This document shows, piece after piece, positions 11,998 to 24,600 of a DNA stretch of 64,000 nucleotides. This stretch comes from Dillenia suffruticosa. Its lineage: Eukaryota; Streptophyta; Magnoliopsida; Dilleniales; Dilleniaceae. Location of the stretch: the NCBI GenBank assembly GCA_033439265.1, contig JAVTVX010000017.1:10376001-10440000 (forward strand), given 5' to 3'. Position numbers and translations under genes: made by a program. A model generated the notes under the pieces. It searched no databases and had not been told where the DNA came from. It worked only from the letters and a program-made list of their open reading frames with translations. Positions within the stretch are counted from its first letter, which is position 1, and each line of letters starts with the position of its first letter.

Positions 11998-14900
11998 ATG
12001 ATTGAGAAGAGAATGACTAAGCAGAAGGTTTCAATCTGCGAAGAAGATATGTGTACTCTTCTTCAAAGGTAGTATCTCTCTCTCTCTCTCTCTCTCTCAA
12101 GTTTGCTCCTTTTTTTTTTCTTTAAAAGATTTTGATATTTAATTATTGTGGATTCGGCAGGTATACAGTAAAAACAGTGCTAGCTTTGCTTCAAGAAGTG
12201 GCACTGTTTCCGGATGCAAGTATAGATTGGAGTGCATTGGTGAAGAAGAGCTCAACTGGAATTTCAGACCCTAGAGAGTACCAGATGCTATGGCGCCATT
12301 TAGCTTACCGTCACATCTTGCTCGATAAGTTGGAAGATAGCGCTCAACCTCTGGTTTGTCCTTCTATCCTCTTTTTCATATTTTTATTATGTTATTATTT
12401 TTTTTCAAAATTTTATTCTTTTTTCTTTAGGGTTTTTGGGGATAACTTTGTATTTTTGCTTTGGTAGTCGGATTGGATATCACCGTACGATACAGAGGAT
12501 TTACTTATTGGATTCATCTCAGTTAGAAAAAATAATCATAAATGGGGTTGGGTGAGATTTTGTTTTAGGATCGAGGTGATGTTTGCTAATTTAATAGCTC
12601 ATAGGTATAGTTCCATTTGTAAAAGCAGTGTGCTGCTCATGTTATCTTAGTATATTCTGTGAATTCATTATGCATTTTCAAACTAACTATATCCTGCTAG
12701 GTGTTGCAACGGCAGATGAAAAAAGGCGCGCCCCAATGGATTTTGCCTAGTAGGGCCCCATTATTAGCATGTTCAAACTTTCAATTCTACATGGTGGGCC
12801 TTCACACAATTGTCAATTTACTCCATTATGAATTGGAGGTCATGAAACAGCCTCTCCACTTGCAAGGTTAAGGCTTTGTGTATTCGACCCTCCCGGGACT
12901 GAAAATGTGAGAGCTTTGTGCACTAGGTGCCCCCCTTCCACCACCAAAACTCTACCTTAAGAGAGAATAGTAATTACAGAGCCTACTTCCTAACAAGGAT
13001 TCTGGGCATGACATTCGAGTGCCTTTAGGATCCTTCATCATGTTACACTATTGAGCAGAAATACCCTCAAAGAAGGATGATCTCTGGATGAGGGTATTGT
13101 TCATTTGAAAAGTAGTTTGATCAACACTTGCAAATCAAACCAAAATAATCAATGTAATTGTTGTCTCCACTATCTTCCTACTTGCATCTTGCTGTCTTTC
13201 TAATATCTTCAACTGTACAATATTTGATTTTCTTCAGTTGACTTTCTATGTCTTTTAGAAAGATTAATAATGTACTTTTCATGAGAGTAAGCTGAAGCCT
13301 TCAACTCATATACAGTAAGTTGCTTTCTCTAATTAGCCTTTTTTAGTGGCAATGGACAGGCCCTTGATCTTGTGGTTAACAGCTTTGACTTATTTGAGGC
13401 ATTGATCTTGTTGGAGTGTTAGATTCCTGTTGTGCTTGGTCTTGATTGTGTTACAAAAATGTTATGACCCAATTTTGAATGATCTGATTATAATGAATCT
13501 CTCCTTTCAAATTGGCTTGCAGGATGATGATGATAGTGATCTAGAATGTGAATTGGAAGTTTCCCCCTCTATTAGTTGTGATGCTTCAACAGAGGCTGCT
13601 GCATATGTGAAGGTAAGAATCATTCCATGCTATTTGAAATTTCCAAGATTTCCCTTAGACTAAATGGATAGCTCCCTGGAGCTTCCACTGTATGCAACTA
13701 TTGAAAATTGGTGTTTGTTTAATTGGTCTCCACTTAAGCCTTTACCTTATGTAATGCATGCTGGGCACTACCAATTTTATTTTTTAAAATATTGGGATGC
13801 ATATTGATATGCATTTATGAGTTTAGCTAATCTTTAAAGAGATTGAAAATAACAAGCGGCTCATGGGTGGGGGGTTTCAATGATTATAGAATAGAAGTTT
13901 TGAATAGGGACACATGAGCAATAGTGCATTTGTTAATTTTTGTTTTTTATTGATTCTGAGGATTTTCCTTTGAAGTTTTTTTACATGCTATCTTCATCTA
14001 AGATATTCTTCTTTTATTATTAAAAAAATGAAAATAACTAGCGGAAACCAAAAAAGTAGGCTCTAATCATCAATGCTCTCAAATTGAGCTGAAATCTTCA
14101 AAAAGACCCAAATGATAATGGCCACATGTTCTAGGAAAACAATATTATCTCCTAACAAAGGAAGAGGAAGGAACTGATCTTAAAATATGAGATTTTTTTT
14201 TTCTCAAACCAGATAGACCGACCACATGGTAGACATTAGAGTACATGTTTAATTAATGTTGGCATCCTTATTGTATCCTACCCATTGAACTTCCAACATC
14301 CTCAAAATTTTCTGATCAAATGCAGAACCACTCATTTTTTCCAAAATGTCCATTCAACAAATTCTACGATATCAAGCAGTAGCATAAAAGACGAATTCAT
14401 GATATCACCATTCAGGTATCACGTTATACATAGAAACAAAATCAGTGGATTCTATTTAGAATCTTCATCAAGGCAAAAAGCTTTATTTTGTGAGGGAATT
14501 CAATATTTCTTTATGATCAATGAGATGGAAAAGAGGATTACTTTTCTTGATGTAGGAAAGGTATACGAGAAAATATGCACAACGGAGTGTCTATCAGTGT
14601 TTTAAAAAGGCGCCTGGGTGCTCTTCTTGAGCAGCTTGAGCGGCCGAGTGCCACCAGTCAAGGTATCCTTGCCTGTGAGGTGCCTCAAATGTGGAGCTCA
14701 CGTCTTTGCTGAAGTGCTTGTTGTGCTGAGGCAAGTGTCTCTACTAATTCTGTCTGTCTTTATTTTTTTTAATAAAAAGGTTGTTTATTAAACAGCCCAT
14801 TAAAAAGTAAAAATAAAATAGTTATTAGAATATAAAAACCACAGTGCTCCACCAACAGCCTGCTCCTGCAAAAAGCTTCACGCTGCAAGTCTCGCAAACT

Positions 14901-15588
14901 TTTAGGATTGATATCAGAATTTATTAACTAGGAAAGGAAGTATGCATTAGAAAGTATGAATTTCCTTGATAGGTTTTTTGCTCTCTCTCCATTAAATCAT
15001 GAATGGATAACATTTTTACGTTGTTCTGGTATAATGTTGGAGGTAGAAAACTTCTAACTTTTAGATTTATTTTAGTTATGATTTTTGGATAAATCTTCAA
15101 CTTTATTTTGAATTTAGAACTAATAATTTCAAAGGGGCACCTTATTTAGGTCTGGTGAGCGCCTGTCTTGGCACCTAGCCCGTCAGATGACAGAGGCCCT
15201 TCGGGCCTTCAGAGTGCCTTGCGCCTTTAAAACACTGGTGTCTATGCTAGACTGTACCATCCTGCTAGCAAAGTGATAGGACTTGAATGACTTGAGTAGA
15301 TCAAGTATGGGAACGAGCTTAAGATCCTCTTCATAATTTAGGTGTTTAGAAAAATATAAGATCCAATTAATGATATTGTTACAGGAAGAAGCAGTATTTG
15401 AACTTGAAGAACAATCTAGTCTTTGGTCTTTCATCTTTAAAAAACAATGATGGGTGAGACAAAGCAGTGTATTTTCAATTGATGTGTCATCCTAGGAGCG
15501 AATGCTTGAAAATGTTCCTTTAGAAGATAAACCAAGCCTAAGAAGTAAGTTTCTACATTCTTCCATGCCAGGCATAACTTTCCTCCTT

Positions 15589-15625
<37 letters not shown>

Positions 15626-18600
15626 GTGTTAACCGCAGATCTTAACCTATTTTATGTTAGACTAATCTTATGGGCAGATGCAATTTATAGGATTCCAAAC
15701 CCTCGGGCTAGTTGTATTTATGAGGCGTGATTTATCACTAGGCTAATCACCTGGGGGCTTTTCTGACAGGAGAAATCCTGTACCACCAGGAGTTAGATTC
15801 AAAAGAGAGCTGGATTACCATGTTCCATAAGTGTAATGACTTTATGCACCTCCTGGAATGTTTTTATGCACCTTCTTGCTGCACCCTTGACATTTAGGTG
15901 TATAAATAGCCTCCTTACAACTTATATGATACTTACTCTCCATATGCATTTAGAGAAGAACGCTCATAAATTTATAAATCTGACAAATCAGAGCCACCCA
16001 TGTTGGAGTTGAGTAGGGGTGCAACTTGGGCTGGATAAGATACGTTGGTTTGTTCAGTTCCAATTGATTTATGGGTTGGAATTTGGATATGGACCAGGAA
16101 GGTTTGGGTTGGGTATACCATAGGTAAACCGTAGACCGTGTGAAACCATTTCAATTTTTTTTTCTATTTTTTTGATGACCATCTCAAAATTTTTACATTT
16201 AATAATAATCTAACCAAAATAGTCAAATTAATATTTGCAAATCTCTCTCTCTCTCTCTCTCAAGCCAATTAGACTATCTAAATTGATTTTTTAGAGAAAA
16301 AAAAAACTTAAAATAATTAAGGTGAGAGAGAGGAAATATAGATTTTTTTTGGAGAGAGAAAACTATTATTGTTGAAGTTTGGAAAGAGATGATTAAAATA
16401 AGTCGATATCTTTGAGAGAGAAAACTAATGTATTTAGTATTTGCGTGAGACTATAATTTTTTTTATGAGATAAAACTTAAAACCTGTGTTTAGAGAGAAA
16501 AATTAAATTAGATTAATTTATTTAAAGGGAAAAACTAATGTGTTTAATTTTAGGGAGAGAGAGAATGAATTAATATCAAATTGATTTTTTTGAGAGAAAA
16601 TCGATGTTTTTAGTTTTAAAGAGAGAAAAAAAACGCTTAAAAATAAGAGAAAATTGCAAAAACCATCCTAAGTTTAGGTCGAGATTACATATTACAGCCT
16701 ATGTTATGAAAAGTTATAATTTGCACTTTCAAACTGACAGTATTAATGTTTGTGGTTTGAATTTTTTAACCGCAACAACCACCATCTTCATCGTCTTCTT
16801 CTTCTTTGTAGTCTTCCCAATCGCTATCGACTAAAGAAGCTGAGCTAGAGGAGTGGACTGGAGTTTGAGATTCCCATACCATGATGCTATTGATTAGCTG
16901 GTATCCCACGTGACACCTCTAGAACGAATGGCTTGTCAAATGTAGTTAAATCTCATCTTTATAATCCAAAGAACATGAAATTGTTAAATAATTTGTCACA
17001 CAATATCTCTCTATATGCATACACAATCCCAAATTTTACCCCTCTCTACCTTGTTTTCTCCGGTAGAATAATTGGGATCACAAAAAGCCATTGTATCATT
17101 TCATCAAGCAATTCAATTGCACTAAAGGTGATGCTTGTCCAAACACACTTCTCTTAATAAAAAAAAACAAATTTCATCAAACAATTCAACTGCACATAAA
17201 ATAATGTTAAATAACAAAATAAAAATAATAAAGAAAATCCTGTTTCTCCTCCATGACTGTATCCACCGTTGCTGCTGCCTTAATGTATGACTTACATAAA
17301 GAAAAAGTAAGAAGTGATTAATTAATTTTGTATCATGTGGGAAGTGGGTGGTTTGCACAAATTTAGGCGGGATTATATAATCTAAGTTGGGTAAGAGTCA
17401 TTTCAGCTATTATGATTCTGAAAATTTTAGCTAACAGAGCATTTGATGCTTACCTAGAAAATTAATGCATGGCACTTCGTAGGAATTTCTCCCTCTTGGT
17501 CTTTTTTTTTTTTTTTTTTTGAGACTCAAGTTAGATTGGCCCAATGTTAAACTTTTCTTTTTTTTTTCTGGATTGTTTGTCAATTTCAGAACCAAAAAAA
17601 AAAAAAAAAAAAAAATCCTAATGATATAATCTAGGTGGGATTATATAATCTAAGTTGGGTAAGAGTCATTTCAACAATTTTCTAATGATTCTGAAAATTT
17701 CAGCTAACAGAGCATTTGATGCTTACCCACAAAATTAGAGCATAATACTTCATTGGAATTTCTCTCTCCCTTTTTTTGGACATTAAATTTGGATTGGCTT
17801 AATGTTTACCTTTTATTTTCTTTATCTGAATTGTCAATATCTTAGAACATGAACTTTTTCTCTTTTTTTTTTGGATTATTTGTCAATTTTAGAACAAAAA
17901 GGTATTTGTCAAACAATTTTATGGTCTTTGGATTGTATGTGTAGAGATATTCGTAATTTTTTGTTATAAAAAAAGGAGTATTTAAGACTTTTTACATAAA
18001 AGGGTATTATAGAGTTTTCATATGAAAAGTAACAGGTTCCCACTTATTTTCTAATAACTCACTAATGGAAGATGGAAAGTGTAAGAATTCTAACTGAAGG
18101 TGGTAAATATACTTTTTGAAAACACTGGATGTGATCTCGGCCTAAATTTAGGATGGGTTTTGTAATTTTTTCTATTAACTAATGTATTTAGAGAGAGAAT
18201 ATCTAAATTAAACGTATTTTATTGAGAGATAAGACAAAATTTTAATCAGAGAGAATTAAAATTGAATTATTTTTTTTTTTGGAAAGAGAAAAAATATGCT
18301 TAGTTTTAAGGGGAGACAACATAAATTTCTTTTGTTAGAGAGACAAAATAAAATAGATATGTTTGGATAGTGAATCTAAATGAAATGGAATTTTTTAGAG
18401 AGAGTAAGTTAATGAGTTTAATTCAAAAAAGAATCTAAATTTGTTGGTTCTCTTTTTGAAAGAGAATCTTCAAACAAATGTCTTTAGAGAGAGAAAGAAT
18501 CTAAATTGAATTACTTCTTTTAGAAAGAGAAAGCTAATGTAATTAATGTGTGAGAGAGAATCTAATTTGAATTGGTCTTTTTTTTTTTAAGATTGAGAAA

Positions 18601-21600
18601 ACTATACCCATATAATTTTTTGGAGTTAATGTGTGATAGTAGTTCTTTTTTACATGGGTTGAAACTTGAACTCATAGCAAAGCCAACTGGATCCATATTT
18701 TTTGAGTTTGGTTGGATTGGTCCCGAATGAATTTGGCTTGGGTGTGGGTTAGAATTTGATGGAACCACAAGTGTGGTTCTTACATGGCTTTCGTCAACTC
18801 ACATTGCAACCCTACTTCTGAGTAAGGATGAATTAGAGAAACAAATACTAGAATATATATTGTATGCCCTATCAAACTGAATGGAGGTTCCTTGAAACAT
18901 CTGGTTCCTTGGAAATTCTACAATAGGGAGATCCTGAATGGAAATGGCTCTACCATTTTTACCCAAGTGATCACAAAAAAATAGAAATAACCAGATGGGC
19001 CAATCCATCCTACCACAACCCATCCTCAACTTCACCTCAAACATCAAAACCAAATATATTGTTTTTCGACAAATTGATCTTAAGCTCTAAAACTATCCCT
19101 AAAACATGAGCAAAATGAAGTAAAATAACCTCCATATTTGCCTCTAGGATTGAATGTGAGATCCATCCACCTCCCATAAAGACACCTGAGTTGCCCTATA
19201 TGGTATCGAATTTTCGGTAAGTTCCTAGAGGAATCAATAAAAGTTTTTTGTGTTTTTGAGTTGTAGTTATAAGATCATAATATTTTTCCAACTTAATTGG
19301 GATTTTGATAACCATGTTTTCCATGTAAATAATACTTAGGCAATTATCTAAGAACCATGTATGAAACTCTGAGAAAACATGTAATCAAGCTAATGGTCCT
19401 TAGATCCCAATACCTTGTTCGATCATTTTCACTGTTCTTCTTCAAAATGTGGATAATAAGAGCGGGGACAATATATGCATTTAGTTCTTCATAATTCTAT
19501 TAAATATCTATATTATAATGTTCTAACCTTCTTAAAAGAAGGCAACCGTGAAGGACATTAGGATCAGGGGCTTCATCTTATCCATGTTCTAAGTAGGTTC
19601 CCTGATTTCTTCAACCTCATAGTAGAGATTGGGTTTCTATCCACCTTCATACGTAAGCCTCAAGTTACCTTCCTTTGAGAAAAGCTTCTTATAGAAGTTT
19701 GTAATCTGATTAGGGAATACAGATCCTAGTCTAATGGAGGATCAGGTTACAAACTTCTATAAGAATGTCTACCCAAAGATTATGACTTGCTGCACAGATG
19801 TTGCTACAACTATCTGATTAGTGCATTTGCGTGTAACTCTAACCTGTAGCTTTTGGAATTTGCGTGTTTTGTGTCATATTATGGTCTGGCTTTCAATTTG
19901 ATACCTCAAATTTTCTGGAAAAAGAATTGATCACTTTCTGTTGGTGAAAAAGAAGAAAACACTTTAGTATTATGGTAACAATTGTTATCATTTCTGGAAT
20001 TAAGATTCGCTTATGTTTCTCTAATGGGGTTTATCAGGTATTGATTGCTTCCGGTTCACCAAGTGACTCCAGCTTTCCTAGCAGTTCAACAGTTGAGGCA
20101 CCACTGATTATTAACATACCAAATGGCCAGTCTCAGAGAGCTTTTGAGGAGAATTCACAATCCAGATCAGGAATAAATATCACTGTGCCTGTGACTGTTC
20201 AGAAGCAGCCACTTCCTTCCGGGACATCTGGAGAAGGAAATGATGTCAATGTAATATCAAGTGGCAACTTGCCTCCCCGAAAGAAAAGAAAAAAATGGTC
20301 TGAGGAAGAGGATATGGAGCTAATTGCTGCAGTCCAAAAATGTGGTGAAGGGAATTGGGCAAATATATTGAAAGGAGACTTCAAAGGGGATAGAACAGCA
20401 TCACAGCTTTCTCAGGTTGTTTTTTCATTTACATTTTTTTGTTTCTTTTACATATGCATGCATGTATGCAATTTCTGTTTTTGCTTCTCTGCAATATAAG
20501 GATTTTTTTTTTTTTTGCCTTCTTTCTTCTTTCCTTTTTAACCCCCTTTCCTTCTTCTTTTGTTGTTTCTGGTTGAGGATGCATTACAGAGATGTGCCGT
20601 TTCGCGCATGTTCACATAGATCTAAAGATTAGTAATGCTTTCTTTTAATCATGCATATCACTATCACACTTCAAGAATATCACTCCACACAAAATAGGTC
20701 TGCCAATTGAAATATCTATGCCAAGCCCTACTTTTGTTTATCTTAAAAAAAATTCTTCTGTAAAGTAAGGCAATAAAGAAATAAACACTACTCTTTATTG
20801 AGTGAATAGAAAATTAGGAATTGGTTGAATCTTGGTAGTGATCATATCTATTAGTGATATGGATTTACTATTTGTTACTAGTTTGATGCTGTTGAAATTT
20901 AGTTTTCTTATGACTGAAAATGAATTTGATTTCCGATAAAATGAGATGCTAGTTACGAGACATGGAGTCTTGATTGGTGTGTTTATGTGCCGTACTAGCA
21001 ATGGCACAGATTGTCTCCACTTTTTACATTAGATTGTAGCATGGGAGATGTGAAATACACTCTTTGGTGTGGCGAGCAATGAATTTTTTATGTTGGCAAT
21101 AAAAATTATAATAGTTCAGGCTCTATAACTGAGGTCAATAGCTTTGGGCAGTGTTCTGTTTTGGCTGTGATTTGGTGTCTATGGCCTGAAAGTAATAGCT
21201 TTCTTGATCTTGATATTCATGCTATTGTCTTTGCTGAGTTAGCTTCTATAATGGGCTGTGGTAAAATTCTTTGGCCAATTCTTTATTTAGGTGTCGCTTT
21301 TGGTGGTAAGGTTAGGCCCATTAGCTTCTATGTCCTAGTTGTTTCCAAGGTTTCCAAGAGATTGGGATGGGTGCAAAGGAACAATCTAGTTAGGAGGTTG
21401 TCACTCTTTTACAATCTTGCCTTTCCGCAATTCTCTATGTAATACCTGTCTCTCTTCCAACCAAGGTGGCGGGCATCGTTTACCTCAAAGTATCAAGATA
21501 TTTTCTCCTTCTATACAAACCAAAAAATTTGCTGTAGTTATTGATTTAAAAAGTCTTCTTTTCTGTACAAAACCTCATGGCATGATAGTTCACAAATTAT

Positions 21601-24600
21601 TGCTGAACAGTAAATACCCAATCGTTTTGAAGCATGACAAAGTAGTCCCTCGAAACCATCTTGTCCAAGCACAATGAATCAAGAGATTATCTGCCCATTT
21701 GAACTTGCTTTTGAAAATGTGAGCTTTGATGACATGGATAACACCTCTTCTTTGCAAGTTCTCTTGAGTCAAATCAAAATCCGATTCAAATACTCACCTG
21801 GACAAAGAAGGCAACCCCTTCATATGGCTTGAACATTCCGAACTGCTTTCCAAAGTAGAAACAGGGTTTGCTCCCTCCTTCCTTAACAAGCGACGCCCTA
21901 TAAAAGCCTTCAACCTCAAAAACAAAGAAAACCTCGGAGCGATTGCCCTTTCAGTGTTACCAGATTGTTCATGTCTAGGGACACCCTTGTCTCTTCAAGG
22001 AACTCTTAAGTTATGAAACTTTTCGACTCCCAATCATTTTGCCTGCCTTAACAACTCCATGTTTCAATAGAAGGATCCTCCTCGCACTCCTACGGCAGGA
22101 CAAATACAGGGCTTGTTGTCTGAATCTTGAGGTCATACTCATACGGTTGCAAAAAGATATTTATTAAAAAGTTTGTGCTACACAAACATCATTCAAGAAA
22201 GATATTCTCTCTCCGTTCCATATCTCAAAATCCAAATTCTGTTTAAACCTAAGCTTATTCAAGGTCCTCTCAGATGGCAACACAATAAGAGGAGTGCACA
22301 TTAATCTTGGTTATCCGGCATTACTCTTCCATTATATCTTCCCCTAATTATCCTTGTCCGCAGCAGCTCTGCAACAAATCCCATGGACCAATTCCTAGCA
22401 AGGCCTTATCAAAATCTATGAAGGTTTTAATCCCCAGATAACCTGCATGGACAGATTGCTTGACAAATCTTTGTCCTCTACCAGAATATCTGCTAGAATA
22501 TCTTCTCAGATGAGCAATGATCTAAAGCAAGTACATTCCTCCATTTTTCTTCATGGTTCAGGGAGACTTGGCTAATAATAGGTAGTGAAAGTTCTCAATA
22601 AACCGGAGATTTATCCCGATGGTGTGGAATATATTGGGTTTTATTAAAAACAAATTTCTTTAAAAGATTCTATCTAAAGGTTGGAGGCCTTAGCAAAATA
22701 CATCATTTGCTCTTCCCATAAAAATATATATATGTCATCTGCTCTATATCCATGCATAGAAAACAATCATATGGATGTGCATGCGATATGAAATAGAGTA
22801 CAATGGTGTAGAAGGATCCACATAGCCGACCCCACTTAGTGAGATAAAGGCTCGGTGGTGATGGTGGTTGTTGTTGCTGTTCTATATCCATGCATGCCCA
22901 GTGCACAAGGCTCCTGCCATTCAAAATCTGGCAAGGGTTAGATGTGCATAGCCTTAGCCCCTGCAAATGCCCAGACACTGTTTCTGTAATTGAAATCCTT
23001 TACTTCCAAGGCACAATGGACAAATCTTACCATTGCACGAAGCATGCATGTTGTTAATTTATTGCCCTTTTCCCATCCTCCTGTTCTGTCACTGAAACTT
23101 TAAAAAGGCTAAATCTCCATAGATTTCATGTTATATATTGTCAATCCATTGTCATCTAGTCCGGTTAGGATGTCTGGGTTTAGCCCAGGTTTCCTGGGTT
23201 CAAATCCCGGCAACGGAGTGGCTTCATGCAGATACTAAATAATTAAATTGTGTTGCTGATACTATGACTTAGGTAGGGAAACTTAATGCGTTTACAACTT
23301 CTTACTTCCAATATCAGGATGTTAATAACATCTATTATTGTTTTTAAATTTGCCCTCTTTTTTCTTCTATTTTTTCTCCTAGTCAATTTTTACATGACTT
23401 GTACTTTATGCAGAGATGGTCGATCATCAGGAAGAGGGGCTTGAATCCTGGAGGAGCAACCTCGAATGGTTCACTACTTTCTGAGGCTCAGCTTGCTGCT
23501 CGTCGGGCAGTGTCCCTAGCTCTTGATAGGCCAACCTTAAAGGCCTCTTTCAAAAATGGTATTGATTTATGTAAACATATTAAAGTTCTATTCATATGTC
23601 TACTGCGACTGAGACTGTTTTTCCCAAAATTAGATATCTCCTTTTTTTGGTACAATTTTCACAGGGAAGTTCCAAACTTTTTTCACCAGTGATATTGACA
23701 AAATCTGTCTATTGGTTCCATTTAACATTTATTTTCTTACAGTGCATGTTCTACCCCAACAATGTCAATTCCTGAATTCCTGCATTCTTGCATGTTCTTT
23801 TCAATTTTGGTTGCATCCAGAAATGAAAAGCTCAAGAAAAGAAATAGAATTCATCAAGTTTGCATGATTTTCGGACACTGCAATTTATTGTCTTTTCTTG
23901 TTCTTTTAGGTTTCAAAAGATATTATGTGCAGAATTTATCAACTTACCTAAGCCTTACATCCCAAACTAGTTGGTATCAACCACAGAAACTAATCATCCA
24001 TTTCATTCTTTTTAAGGCCATACTGATTGTGTTTATTCCATCTACCTCTGCTAAAATCCTTTTTTTTTTATTGTTAGTCTCTTGTCGTGGAGCACCTTTA
24101 GTCTGTTTAAATATGGTTCATGTCAGCTTGATGTATTAGAGTGGGTTTGCTGAACTAGTCTTTTTCCCCTTAAAATATTAACTAGTAGTATTCCACTTAA
24201 CTAGTACTATTCCACTTAACTAGTACTATTCCACTTAACAGTCTAAGTTGCACAAAACTTGAATCTCAGGTTGAATTTGAGATGTTTTTTATGTGAACAA
24301 GATTAAAATGCTTTCTTGGCCTTATTTTGTGTAGGAAATGTGATAATTATTTTGCCAAAATGAATTTAGCAAAACTGGAGAATAGTAGGGGAAGCTGATT
24401 AATGCATCATTTATGCTGTCTGAGTTATGTCTAAACCGTCATAGGTTATCCGACCAATCAAATCTTTTTATCCGACTCCTTTGACTGAAACTCCTAACAT
24501 AAATTCGAAATTCTGGAATTGCTTTTATTTTTATTTTGCTTAATTTCTTTTTTATGATTACTTTAGTAGAATAATTTTGAATGCCAATCATAGCAGCCGG

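Noticed and set aside
12840-12960. SINE-like stretch in intron 2 (TTTGTGCACTAGGTGCCCCC)
   Set aside because: It recalls a common plant retroposon phrase, but no A-tail, B box or target duplication was found.
16014-18814. Possible 2.8-kb hAT element with TAGGGGTGCAA and TTGCAACCCTA ends
   Set aside because: The ends match for only about 11 bases and the 8-bp flanks agree at four positions, too little to claim.
23762-24139. 125-codon + strand frame in intron 5
   Set aside because: No recognisable motif; it lies between well-supported exons and has an intron-like T-rich composition.
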